Source: Channallabes apus
Lineage: Eukaryota; Chordata; Actinopteri; Siluriformes; Clariidae
Assembly: GCA_030522415.1 (NCBI GenBank)
Contig: CM060107.1
Coordinates: forward strand, 20,158,553-20,222,552
Length of the DNA stretch: 64,000 nucleotides
Direction of reading: 5' to 3'
The first letter of the stretch is position 1. The number at the start of each line of letters is the position of its first letter. The notes beneath the pieces were generated by a model that was given only the letters and a program-made list of their open reading frames with translations, made no database searches and was not told the origin of the DNA. Both the position numbers and the translations under genes were made by a program. Below are positions 22,299-34,135 of the stretch, one piece after another.

Positions 22299-23576
22299 AT
22301 GGACGCTAATGCTAATGCTAGCGCTAATGCTAATGCTAGTGCTAATGCTAACGCTAGTGGTGCTGTAAAGGCCGACTTTGCTATAGATAGTAATGTGATG
22401 GAGAGAGATGATGCATTTGTAACACGCCGTAACCCTACTGCTGAAATAACATAATTGATTAGTTCACTGTATATATCTGATAGACATGATGATGACGATG
22501 ATGATGATGTTATTGCTCATGTGTCTCATATTAATGTTGTGCAAACAATGAACAATGAACTAAATCAATGCAAGGCGGATGTGGAGGCGCTCACAGACAA
22601 AGTGAGCAAGTTGGAGCAGGATTTTAGACAAACCGTAAACAGCAGTCTAAACAGAGAAACCAGTTTCCGTGAGGCAGTGGACGCTGGCTTAGAAGGGCTG
22701 GAGCGCTACTGCCAAGAGGCCTTAGAGAAGCTGAAAAGAGCTGTCACTGACTGTTTTCTCCGACGCGACGTGATCTGGGAAAACCAGATGAAGAAACTGC
22801 GCTTCACGAGTACGCCCACCATCCAAAGATTACAGGCCTACACCCCTGCATCTCTCCAATCTCCTGTTCTACATTTTCCCAGCACTCCAATCACGACATC
22901 TATAACAAAGGTAAAGCCTTCCATCAGTCATGAAACGTATGACATTCCTCCCAGTGTTCCTCCACACTCTTCTGATCAGCTTACCTCCTCAGTTTCTCCC
23001 TCTTCTTCTTCCTTTTATGGTCGACCACCTATCCGCCTGGAGTTTCCAGCCTTTGGCGAAGCTTCAGAGACCGCAGATGTACTCCACTTCATCGAACAGT
23101 GTGAGAACTTTCTGGAAATCAGACCACTGCCCAGCCCAGAACTGCTAGGACCCCTCAGCACTGTTTTAAGAGGACCTGCTCTGAGCTGGTGGAAGGCAAA
23201 GAAAGGCAAGGTAAGGGACTGGATGTCCTTCAAACAGGCGTTTATGGTGGCATTCTTACCTGATGACTTCCTCACGGAAGTGGAGGAAAATTTGAGGTCG
23301 CTGGTACAGCAGCCGGGTCAACGCCTGCGGGACTTCGCCTATGACTATCGCGGCCTCTGTCTGAAGTGGAAGCCAGATATCTCAGAGGAAGAACTGGTGG
23401 GGAGAATACTGAACAATATCAACCCCAGAGTAGCTGGATGTCTGAGGGGAACTGTGACCACCGTGGAACAGCTCGTGAAGATAGGTTCGAGGGTGGAAAA
23501 AGATTGCAAGAGCTCCAAAGACTACTGGCAGAAGGTGGACTCTCAGCAGAACAAGGAGAAGAGTCATAAGAAGTGA
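22299..23576 (+). pseudogene. Gag of the second Gypsy element, one stop codon
   Basis: The frame opens at 22299 (or 22260) with an unusual run of NANAS repeats encoded by GCTAAT hexamers. An in-frame TAA at 22452-22454 interrupts it, and it then runs open to 23576. After the stop come an aspartate run, a coiled-coil-like region (about 22555-22740), and a Retrotrans_gag capsid domain (about 23050-23500; [25 protein letters not shown]). I see no zinc knuckle. The capsid domain packages the element RNA. The frame is closed by TGA ahead of the protease, so gag and pol were separate or shifted frames. Confidence 0.8.
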
Positions 23577-23659
23577 GCGAGCTCCTTCAAAGTTCGCAGC
23601 AGGACTCTCCATTGCTCAACCTCTACCAGCTCCATCTCTCCTCCTGGTTCCAGTGACGG

Positions 23660-26600
23660 TGCAAGGATGAAAGGTGAATGCGGTGGTGGACACGGGAAGT
23701 TCTTATACGTCTGATGAGGAACCATCTGTGGCAGACGCTCAACGATCAGGAGGACCAAGTTGGACTTCCATCTCCTCAGAAGTTCGTCATGGCTGATGGA
23801 AAGATCCATCAAGCACAAACGCACGCCTTGTTACAGTACAAGTGGCACACCATCGAATGTGAGATAAAGACATTCATCATGAGGGACGCTCACCTGGCCT
23901 TCGCTCTGATCGTGGGACTCGACTTCCTAAAAGCCACAGGAGCCATCTTGGACATCGCTGGGGGAGAGTATGCACTGAAAACAGAGGAGGGGATCGTGTA
24001 TCATCCATTCATAACGGCCCCACCCCACTGTGTACCATCGATGCCGACGCAACGTAGACACATTCAGCTCCCTGCAACTGCCAATCTTTACCTCGCCCTG
24101 CCAGTGACGCCCGACGAGCTCCCAAGTGCTGAAGAAAAACCTGTGATCACGACATCATGGGACACCGACAATGAGGAGGAGCTGCTGAAACTAATGGCTG
24201 CTTGGCCACGCACCACCTCCAACACCCTAGGCAAAACAGCAGTAGTGAGACACATGATCACTTTATCAGACGACACACCATTTAGATCCAGAGCCTATAG
24301 AGTATCACCCATTAAGAAGACCATTATAGAAGATCAAGTAGACCAGATGCTGAAGGATGACATCATCCAACCTTCATGTTCACCCTGGTCTTCCCCTGTT
24401 GTTTTAGTACCTAAACCCGATAGGACTTACCGTTTTTGTGTGGATTATAGAAAGCTAAACAGCAAGACCAAACCTGATGCTTATCCAATGCCTTTAATAC
24501 ATGACATCTTAGAATCACTGGATGGCGCCTCCTGGTTCTCAACCTTGGATCTGCAATCGGGTTACTGGCAGGTGGAGATGGAGAATGACAGCTGTGAGAA
24601 GACCGCCTTCATCACCACCAAAGGGCTGTCTCAATTTCGGTCCATGCCCTACGGACTCAGAAACGCTGCAGCCACCTTCCAGCGTTTGATGGAGAAAGTC
24701 TTGGCTGAACTAAGGGGGAAATATTGCTTTGTGTATATAGATGACATCATTATCTACTCCCAAACACAGGAGCAGCACATCAAACACCTTAATGCGGTAT
24801 TCTCCAAACTCACCCAGGCCAACCTCTCCATCAACATGAAGAAATGTCATTTCTTCAAAAGGCGGCTGAAGTTCCTAGGCCATATCATCTCTGAAGAAGG
24901 CGTGCAGTTGGACCCAGAGAAAACCAGGGCGGTGGCTGAATATCCTCCTCCACTAGACGTAAAATCTCTTCAGCGTTTTCTGGGACTCGCCGGATGGTAT
25001 CATAAATTCATTCCCCACTTTGCCGATATGACAGCCCCATTAAATCATTTGAAGAAGAAGGGAGTAAAATGGGAGTGGACCGAAGAATGCCAGAATGCCA
25101 TGGAAAACATCAAACACGCCCTTCAAAATCCACCTGTACTAATTCAACCTAACCTAAATGTACCGTTCCAAGTGCACACGGACGCCAGCGAAGTGGGCCT
25201 GGGAGCCATACTCACCCAGAAGTCAGCAGAAGGAGAACGAGCAGTAGCGTACGCATCGCGAATATTGAGAGGAGCTGAGCAGAATTACTCCACATCAGAG
25301 GAGGAGTGTTTGGCTGAAAAGTGGAGACACTACTTAGAAGGTCGCGCTTTCGAGGTCTTTACAGACCATGCCGCCCTATCATGGGCCTTCAACTGCCCGA
25401 AAACCAGCTCTCGTCTCACCCGATGGACATTACGCCTACAGCAGTTCATATTTTCAGTCCATCACAGAAAAGGCTGCCTGAATCTGGGACCTGATGCGCT
25501 TTCCCGGGCGCCCCCGCCGCTACAAGTAGGCACCGCTCCATGTCTTGCCATCTCAACCACAAAAATTTCCTCCGACTTACCAAATGACCTGTGTGAGATA
25601 ACCCAAGCTCAACTGAATGACCCAACTATCACGAAGCTGCTCTCTAAAGATCACCCAAGAGGCATAAAAGATCAGAGGGTCTCCTTCGAACATCATCAGG
25701 GCGCGTTATATCGCCGGGTACCCGTAAGAGACGGAGAAAAATTCCAGCTCGTTGTCCCCCAATCACTAATAAAAAACTTTCTGCACTACTACCACGACAA
25801 TCCACTGGGAGGACACTTGGGACAATTAAAGACCTTGCTAAGGTTATTGGATGTGGCATGGTGGCCGACTGTGCGGAAGGACGTCTGGCATTATGTGAGG
25901 ACCTGCAGCGTGTGTCAACAGTACAAAATGGACAATACTAAACCCAGTGGACTACTACAGAGTCCCATGGTTCCAGAGCCTGGACACACCGTGGGACTGG
26001 ACATCATGGGTTCTTTTCCACGAAGTAAAAGGCAGAATGAATATCTTTTGGTGGTGGTGGATTATTTCACCAAATGGGTGGAAATGTTTCCCCTCAGGGA
26101 TGTAAAGACGCCAAAGCTGGTAAAGGTGCTAAGAGAGGAAATTTTTACTAGGTGGGGAGTCCCCAAATATCTAGTATCCGATCGAGGACCCCAGTTTACG
26201 TCTCAGCTGCTGGCACACCTCTGCCAAACATGGGGGAGCGTCCAAAAGCTAACTACAAGCTACCACCCGCAAACGAACCTGACTGAGCGAGTGAACAGAA
26301 CTTTAAAGGTGATGATCGCTTCATATGTCGGGGACCACCACCAAAACTGGGACCAATGGTTACCGGAACTGAGATTCGCCATCAACACAGCCCAACAGGA
26401 AACCACTGGGAAAACGCCTGCAGAACTCACACTTGGGCGACCACTTAAGGGTCCTCTGGAAAGGCTCATTAATCATCCCCCAACACCCAATCACACAGCA
26501 TATTCACTTCTTGAAAGGCAACAACGGATCACGGAGGAGGTGAAACAAAGAGTGAAACACCAACAATCCAAACAAGCCAGATACTACAATGCCCGGAGGA

Positions 26601-26854
26601 AAGATGCGCACTTTCAACCGGGAGAACTGGTTTGGATTAAAACTCACCCACTCTCCTCCGCAGCAAAAATATTTTCAGCCAAGCTAGCACCTAAGTGGGA
26701 AGGACCAGCTGAAATTATAAGTAAACGAGGACCAATTAATTACACAGTGTCTTGGGGCAATCCACAAAAAACCGACACTTTTAATGTGGTAAACATGAAG
26801 CGCTTTTACGGACGTTCTCCTCAGACGCCGGAAGCTTGGGGGGGGTCTATGTAG
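23660..26854 (+). pseudogene. Pol of the second Gypsy element: nearly intact after the protease start
   Basis: The protease active site DTGSSYT (about 23690-23710) lies in a different frame from the rest, one base out, and a TGA stands just before it near 23666. From 23678 a 1058-residue frame is open. It holds the protease remainder, reverse transcriptase (CVDYRKLN, LDLQSGYWQVEM, and the catalytic FVYIDDI), RNase H (VHTDASEVGLGAILTQ), an integrase zinc finger (H-x4-H then CSVC), and the integrase core with its three acidic positions ([28 protein letters not shown]). A GPF-like C-terminal module (KWEGPAEIISKRG) closes it. RNase H seems to lack a few residues at ECLAEKWRHYL. The lineage within Gypsy is not resolved. 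Confidence 0.88.
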
Positions 26855-27569
26855 CGCGGCCACATAAAGGGTCATTTTATATACAGGAAAATAATTGAAG
26901 AGCTAAATGCTGCTCACCTGTAGCCTAAATTGTGCCCGAACGGTTTATATTTTCCCCTTTGGACAGTGTTGGTCACCGGGCAAGCTCCCACGCGCATGCA
27001 CGATCGCGACGCGAGGGACCCGGATGCGAACTGATCACGTGAACTGGCATAAAGCCGGAACCGGCAAGGAAGCCGGCACAGAGAGATTACCCCAGCGCGC
27101 TTTTTTTAGTTTGTTTAGAGAGAGAGTTAGTTTGTTGCTTCCACACGGATGATCATTGGTTGGATTTATCTCGTTGGACACTCACTTTTCACCTCTCATT
27201 CCGTTACTCGAGCTCCCAGTGGTGACATCTATCCTGGTGAGGCCGAGAATAATCTCTCCAATTCATATTTCATATCCGCAATACACTACAGTCTGGACTT
27301 CTACTCATACACACACACCCTTGCATACACCATACACTTTATTTCTGTATTATATTTGTATATATTGGTTTCGGTGCACCGTGTTTGTTTGGTTATTGGT
27401 TTGTTTTGTATAATACACTTTGGTTTATTTCACTACTTGCTCTTGTGTTGCGTCTATTATTGTCCCGCCGCGGTTGCGCAATACCGGAAGTGGTGTTTAC
27501 CAGCTCATTCCTAGATTCCCGAATCCGTATTTTTGTAACCAAAGGTTTCATAATAATCCAAGCGTTACA
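26850..27569 (+). repeat. 3' LTR of the second Gypsy element
   Basis: It begins TGTAGCGCGG right after a polypurine tract and ends GCGTTACA. The end of the pol frame (26854) overlaps it by a few bases. Confidence 0.93.
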
Positions 27570-27573
27570 TCAC

Positions 27574-28618
27574 GACTCTCTGCTCTTGGTATTTCTGGAA
27601 CTGCCTTATCCTGGTTCGCTTCTTATCTGTCTGACCGTCAACACTATATTAATATCCGCCAGTCTAAATCCTCTACCGCTCCTGTTTCTCATGGTGTTCC
27701 GCAGGGTTCTGTTCTTGGCTCACTACTGTTCTTCATCTACATGCTTCCTCTAGGTAAAATCATCCGCCATTATGCAGACAACACTCAACTCTATATCAGT
27801 TTTCGACACTACCATCCCTTTCCCACTAACTCCGTTTCAGATTGTGTTGATGACATAAATGCTTGGATGACCAGTAACCTTCTCAAGCTCAATACTGATA
27901 AAACAGACTACTTACTCGTTGGTTCACCTAAAGCCGTTGCTTCTTTCAGTACTGATACTATTAACATTTCCGGGACCTTGGTTAGACCTTCCACCACCGT
28001 AAAAAATCTGGGTATAACTTTTGACTCCCATTTTTCGTTTCTACCTCACATTTCTTCACTTACTAAATCTGCCTTCTATCACCTCCGTAATATAGCTTGT
28101 CTACGGCCCTTCTTAGACATCAAGGATGCTGACACACTGGTTCACGCTTTCATTATTTCTCGACTCGACTACTGTAATTCTCTTTTTTATGGTCTGCCAA
28201 ATACAACATTAAATAAGCTCCAATACATTCAGAACTCTGCTGCTAGGGTCTTCATTTATTCAAAGAAATCCTCACACATCACTCCCATCCTACACAAACT
28301 TCATTGACTACCTGTTCGCTCCCGCATTCAATACAAGATTCTCCTTATCACCTTCAAAGCACTCCATGGTCTTGCCCCCCCCCCCCCCCATATATTTCTG
28401 ATCTTATTCATTCTTACTCCCCTATTCGCACACTCCGATCTGCAGATCATGGTCTACTGTTAATTTCTCGCCACAGATTTGGAGGACGAGCATTTAGTGT
28501 TTCTGCCCCTACACTCTGGAATTCAATTCCCAAACACATCCGTGATCTTTCTTCACTACAGGATTTCAAAACCCACCTTAAAACATATCTTTTCTCTTCC
28601 TGTTTTCCCAATCTTTGA
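27574..28618 (+). pseudogene. L2 ORF, 3' part: reverse transcriptase C terminus
   Basis: This continues the L2 protein after the Gypsy insertion: [21 protein letters not shown], the motif B region [19 protein letters not shown], motif C as YADNTQLY where YADD is usual, and the thumb ([14 protein letters not shown]). At 28304 it changes frame into the C-terminal block (SISAPTLWNSIPKHIRDL-like, ending in FKTHLKTYLF). A C run of about 13 bases near 28376-28390 lies inside the shifted frame. The second catalytic aspartate appears replaced by asparagine. Confidence 0.85.
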
Positions 28619-28789
28619 ATATGTGTATAGCTAAATTCTACCGGTTTTCATGTTTATCTGTATTTTGTTTTGTTGTCTTTCAGATGTCTCTTTCTATGTG
28701 TAAACATTTTTGTTATTGTAAAGCGGCCTTGAGTCTCTTGAAGGGCGCTATATAAAATAAACTTATTATTATTATTATATACAAATCCC

Positions 28790-30487
28790 CTAAGCTCAGA
28801 AGTTTATCCAGTCTAGAGGCCCTGAATGAAATGAGATCAGTCCTGTAAAAGTTACTATAAGATTTAGCAGGCATGTAAACAATTGCACAGAAGACAGGAA
28901 TCATAGCATTAATCCTTAATATTTTCACCTCCAATGAAGAGTACGTGCCAGTGGGCAAAGACCTGCATCTATAACAGTTTTTGTAAACTGTGGATAAGCC
29001 ACCCCATGATCAGTAGTCCTGGGAGAGTTTAAGAAGCTGTAGTGAGGAGGACAAAAATCCCAAGTGAACCGAGATCAGCCAAATGTCAGTTACAAACAGA
29101 AAGTCCAGCTGGCTATGTTATAATGTTATAATGTCATTTAAAGGGACATTTAAGGACATCGCCTGCTTATTTATCATGTCAAATTTAACTAGGCAGTCTG
29201 GTGTTGGTTGTATGATCAACGATATGACCAGTTTGATGACGAGATTTCATAGGGTTTATGTTTAACAAGATTTGAAGCAATAATACCACCAAACAATGCC
29301 TTTGTTTTATTAAGTAGGTAGCAGTGGGACCAGTGTGGAACAATTTAGTGTGTGCTGTAGGTGTCCTCTGGGTTTGCACAACAGGAGATTGTAGACAGAG
29401 AAAGGAGATACCTAAAATTGACACCACCACCTTTGTGCCACTGAGACAAAGATCGATTGAAGGACACCAAGAAGATTGTAGGGATAATGCCGGTGAAAGT
29501 TTCAGCCTGTTGATATAGTCTACAGCGTGAAGCCTAGGTTTACACATTGTTTGTTCTGGAAGATAAAAGATGGCTGGTTCAGTTTTTAAAAATTAGCTGA
29601 AGGAATTCTGTAGAGTAAAAACACCATACATTTAAATAGTCCATAGTATCCAAAAGATGAGAAAACAATGTGTAGTATTCCAGGATAAAGCGATAGAGAT
29701 ACATAATGAAAAACCTGGCTAGCTAATTTCTACAAAGCCACATTTCTATGGTCCTAGTTTAACCAACAACCAAACTGACAACAGAGAGCAGCTTTAGCTA
29801 GACATCCAGTGAAAACCACACTTATATGTTTAAATGCAAGACTTACTCCAAAAAATGTGGCCTGTTTGCTGTACCCTGTAAAATGAGGACCATATCAGGG
29901 CCAGACCTTTTTCTTGCAAAGCCCCACAGTTATGAAATAGCTTTACAATTAGTGTTTTGAAATCAGACACAGTGTTTATGTAAATTGCAATAGCTGTTTC
30001 TTCCTGGCCTCTTCTGTCTAAAAGTCCCCTTGGCTGACTACCAAAGAGTAGCTCAAAAGACATAAAGTCTATGGAGGTCTAGGGTGTCTCTTGGACTGCA
30101 AATAATGTAATACCGGACCCTGTGTATTTAGTAGGGCACTGAGCTGATGCTCAATATTTTATCCAACAGTGCTGATGACTGGGGAGAGGCCAGAACATTG
30201 GCATGATCAAGAGCTTCATCAACAGCAAGGGCTAAGTAGGTCAGTTAGGATTCTCTAAAGAGTAGGGTGCTTAGGGTTGAGGCCCAGCCTTTTTTAACAC
30301 AGTCTTGGGGACACTCTCAAATGTCTGATGCATGGCTTGAATCTGGGGATAATGAGCTGGATTTCCTGGTGACGATTAAGGAGCGGGTACATGGGGCTGC
30401 ATCCTGGCAGTGATGGGTGAATAACTTATGAGTGGATGCTTGGACACACCTGGTAAGCTCCTGACCGATGGCTTGTTATTGAAGAAG
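28790..30487 (-). other. degenerate repeat DNA with a Gypsy integrase-like scrap
   Basis: Only one stretch is recognisable. On the minus strand 30063-29830 reads SFELLFGSQPRGLLDRRGQEE, like the region after the integrase core of a Gypsy-type or retrovirus-like pol. The rest, from 28790 to 29560, resembles no family I can name and has no open frame with domains. Confidence 0.35.
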
Positions 30488-30495
30488 GTACTGGG

Positions 30496-31099
30496 CAGAG
30501 GTGGAAAGAGTAATAAAATTTTGTACTCAAGTACAAGTACTGTTACTTCAGTGAAATTTTACTTAAGTACAAGTAAAGTTACTCTTATAAAAATCTACTC
30601 AAATAAAAGTAAAAAGTAGCTCATTAAAAAATTTACTCAGAGTAAAAGTTACCGAGTTACTTTTTTATTTTTATTTTTTTAACAGTGGGGGTGATTCTTT
30701 TGCTGAATTGTTTTGCCCTTGGGTGTTTCCATGTTCACTCTTATATTAACAGATTATTGTTTGTTTTTAAATGTTTGCTGTGGGTGTCGATTGTATATTG
30801 ATCTGGCTCTGTTTTTTTTTTTTTTTTGTTAAAAAAAAAAAAAACACACAGCGAGGGTGGGATGAGGCATTCTAGCATAGTTCAAAAAAGATGAGCAGAT
30901 ATAAATCTCAAACTAGTTGTTTTTAACTGAAGGAACACCTTTGCATAATAAAGTGGTCACTTAAATATGGTGTTACGTCCCAGTCTAGGGCCAAACAGCA
31001 AAAGAATGGTTCAGGGTTCTATTTTAAACTGTATGGAAATGGTGGTATATGGCAGAAAGAACTAGATCCAATCATTAACTGATGAAATAATGAGGTTTG

Positions 31100-31137
<38 letters not shown>

Positions 31138-31835
31138 AGGAGGAGGATCAGAGTCAGGATGGACCCAGGCCAAAATAACAAACAAAATGGTATTTATATT
31201 TAGTAGCTAGATTACCTGCAAAAAGAAACAACAACAAAAAAACCCCAGAAACAAAAATACAGGTACCTTCCCGGACTCCCTAAACCAAAAACAGTGAAAT
31301 TATCTATAAATATATACAAAGACCAACCAAACCAAAGGGAAAATCAATAATCAAAGTCAATTGGAGGCAAAAAGTCAAAACCGGAATACACAACCAAATA
31401 TCAAAATGCCAAAATCACAACCTCTTTCATCTTTCCCGCGCCTCTCTCCGGGTTCTACTGTACATGGTCGCGCTAGTCGATGACGTCACTCAGGGCGGAA
31501 GCGACCGTGTGGAAGGTCAGGAAGATGCCGATGTCAGAAAACCTGGAGTGGAGTCTGGAGCGGGGCGCGACCAGGACATGATACACACACGCGGCGCAAC
31601 GGAGCATTTATACAAAGCATAATATTTTTATTATTTTAGCATTTTCATTCATTTATTTTTTACTCAGTAGCGAATATGATTTAAAATGTAGCGAATTACA
31701 ACACTTCAAACAAAACGTACTTAAGTAAAAGTAAAATTACAGATTTTTAAAACTACTTTAAAAAGTAGAAATACACAAAAAAGCTACTCAATTACAGTAA
31801 CGCGAGTAAATGTAATTCGTTACTTTCCACCTCTG
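30496..31835 (+). mobile_element. Tol2-like hAT element, non-autonomous, copy A
   Basis: The termini are CAGAGGTGGAAAG at 30496 and the matching CTTTCCACCTCTG ending at 31835. The 8-bp target duplications are GTACTGGG (30488-30495) and GTGCTGGG (31836-31843), one mismatch apart. The subterminal regions are packed with GTACTCAAGTACAAGTA-like repeats, as in Tol2. There is no transposase. The centre carries an AC microsatellite (31103-31136) and a CpG-rich block near 31430-31600 with a TGACGTCA site. Confidence 0.88.
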
Positions 31836-31843
31836 GTGCTGGG

Positions 31844-32297
31844 GTAGTTGATCCATCAGCTGTTCTGAGGTTTGAATCTGCATTTGTGCCCACATTCACC
31901 CCCAGTGTGGTGTATCGCTGGACAGAGGCATTTCTTCCTAAACTTTTACGTGCTTCATTTAAATGGTTGTGGGGAAGGAGTGAAAGAAGAAAAGCTGTGT
32001 AAGTGTAATATGTGATCCAGGGTGAAGAGTAGTGCAGAGGTCACGACTGTTTAGGGGAACACTGAAGCAGAGTGATGGTCTTGGGTGTCCGGTGTTTCCA
32101 GGCAGTCTAGCAGTAATAGAGTCAGTCAGTTCTATCCATTAGACAAATACACTTACAGTATGCACTATGCAGTGCCCATGGCTCCCTTTTATACTTGTCC
32201 ATTTCCACAAAGGTGCTGATCTGCAGTGCTGATTATTTCCTGCCAGCTGTGTGCTTTTGATTCTGATGATTAAGGCATATTCAAGATTTTCAAATGA
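31844..32297. other. spacer between hAT copies; nothing recognised
   Basis: This unique-looking DNA separates the two inverted hAT copies and has no open frame of note. Confidence 0.5.
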
Positions 32298-32305
32298 GTA
32301 ATATC

Positions 32306-33780
32306 CAGAGGTGGAAAGTAACGAATTACATTTACTCGCGTTACTGTAATTGAGTAGCTTTTTTGTGTATTTCTACTTTTTAAAGTAGTTTTAAAAATCT
32401 GTAATTTTACTTTTACTTAAGTACGTTTTGTTTGAAGTATTGTAATTCGCTACAGTTTAAATCATATTCGCTACTGAGTAAAAAATAAATGAATGAAAAT
32501 GATAAAACAATAAAAAAAATATTATGCTTTGTATAAATGCCCCGTTGCGCTCGCGTGTGTGTATCATGTCCTGGTCGCGCGCCGCTCCAGACTCCACTCC
32601 AGGTTTTCTGACATCGGCAGCTACCTGACCTTCCACACGGTCGCTTCCGCCCTGAGTGACGTCATCGACTAGCGCGACTGGAGAGAGACGCGGGAAAGAT
32701 GAAAGAGGTTGTGATTTTGGCGTTTTGACATTTGGTTGTGTATTCTGGTTTGACTTTTTGCCTCCAATTGACTTTGATTATTGCTTTGTCCCTTTGGTTT
32801 GGTTGGTCTTTGTATATATTTATAGATAATTTCACTGTATGTCTGTGCACTCACTAGTAGCAGGGGCGTGGCTGCCATTTATTTTTGGAAGAGGGAGTTT
32901 ATTTGGGAATTTATTTGCTCAGGATGTTATGTGGCAATAAAATGAAGATAGCTGACTACCTTATTGTACGGAATGATGGGGGGGGGGTTGATAACCTTAT
33001 ATATATTATGTATATATAATTTTATCAAAGCAGTCCCACAGCTTAATCATCGCTAAAACAATCCAATGAAATATTAGACTGTGAGACTTTTTTGAGCCAG
33101 GTATTTTATATAGTTTAGCTTAGGTTTCTATTTTATATAGTTTATATAGGTTTAGGGAGTCCGGGAAGGTACCTGTATTTTTGTTTGTGTTTTTTTTTTC
33201 TTTTTGCAGGTAATCTAGCTACTAAATATAAATACCATTTTGTTTATTATTTTGGCCTGGGTCCAACCTGAATCTGATCCTCCTCCTGTTGTGTGTGTGT
33301 GTATACAAACCTCATTGTTTCATCAGTTAATGATTGGATCTAGTTCTTTCTGCCATATACCACCATTTCCATACAGTTTAAAATAGAACCCTGAACCATT
33401 CTTTTGCTGTATGACCCTAGACTGGGACGTACAGTAACACCATATTTAAGTGACCACTTTGATTTTCAAGCACAAGAAAGACAACAGCTTTATTACGCAA
33501 AGGTGTTCCTTCAGTTAAAAACAACTAATTTGAGATTTTATATCTGCTCATCTTTTTTGAACTACGCTAGAATCCCTCATCCCACCCCGCTGTTAAAAAA
33601 AATAAAAATAAAAAAGTAACTCGGTAACTTTTACTCTGAGTAAATTTTTTAATGAGCTACTTTTTACTTTTACTTGAGTAGATTTTTATAATGGTAACTT
33701 TACTTGTACTTAAGTAAAATTTCACTGAAGTAACGGTACTTGTACTTGAGTACAAAATTTTATTACTCTTTCCACCTCTG
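32306..33780 (-). mobile_element. Tol2-like hAT element, non-autonomous, copy B (inverted)
   Basis: Copy B is the same element as copy A in the opposite orientation. It starts CAGAGGTGGAAAGTAACG and ends TCTTTCCACCTCTG, with perfect 8-bp duplications GTAATATC at 32298-32305 and 33781-33788. Its CpG-rich centre (32540-32700) and the block around 33160-33420 are the reverse complement of those in copy A. It also contains a segment near 32850-33110 that I could not place in copy A. Confidence 0.9.
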
Positions 33781-34135
33781 GTAATATCATTCAGTTATGT
33801 GAATGTAATGAAGACTGGAAAAGGTTGCCATGTCAACATTGCATTCTTTACATGACAGACATGTCTCGTCAAAATGTGATGCAGCATTAAAGCATTGACA
33901 TTAAAGGAGCTGTGTGAGATCTGTGTGGCTGCAGGTTTTCACTCAGGGTTTTCAACAAGTAGAGACCAAACCTAATTCCTCCTGTGTTGTCAGTTTCTGT
34001 TGCTTCAAATAACTAACAATGTGTAGCTATTATTTGCCGGTCACACTGGACCCTTCAGTAAGCCTCAAGACCCTTGCTACAGTATGAAGTATAAATCATA
34101 ACTGGAAAATATCCCATGATTTAACCCCCAAACTA

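Larger units (their letters stand above)
21513..27569 (+). mobile_element. Ty3/Gypsy retrotransposon with tRNA-Ile primer site
   Basis: Two LTRs of about 720 bp (21513-22229 and 26850-27569) flank gag and pol. The flanking TCAC at 21509-21512 and 27570-27573 is a 4-bp target duplication. Removing the element restores the L2 reading frame across the site. A primer-binding site follows the left LTR, and a G-rich polypurine tract (26833-26847) precedes the right LTR. The LTRs are very similar, so the insertion is fairly recent. Gag and protease each carry a few disabling changes. Confidence 0.93.
17590..28780 (+). mobile_element. L2-type LINE split by two nested insertions
   Basis: The LINE begins with a pyrimidine-rich 5' leader (about 17590-17900). 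It is interrupted by a Tc1 element (17901-19517) and resumes with the open frame near 19745. A Gypsy element (21513-27569) splits it again, and it ends with the reverse-transcriptase C terminus and the typical L2 3' end: GTAAAGCGGCCTTGAG, then GGCGCTATATAAAATAAA and an ATT run near 28720-28780. Without the insertions it is about 3.5 kb. The middle of the endonuclease is deleted, so it was inactive before or after the later insertions. Confidence 0.85.

Noticed and set aside
27149..27753. Frames in the right LTR and across its end, similar to those at 21805-22284
   Set aside because: They are LTR sequence read as protein. The same text occurs in both LTRs and has no domain.
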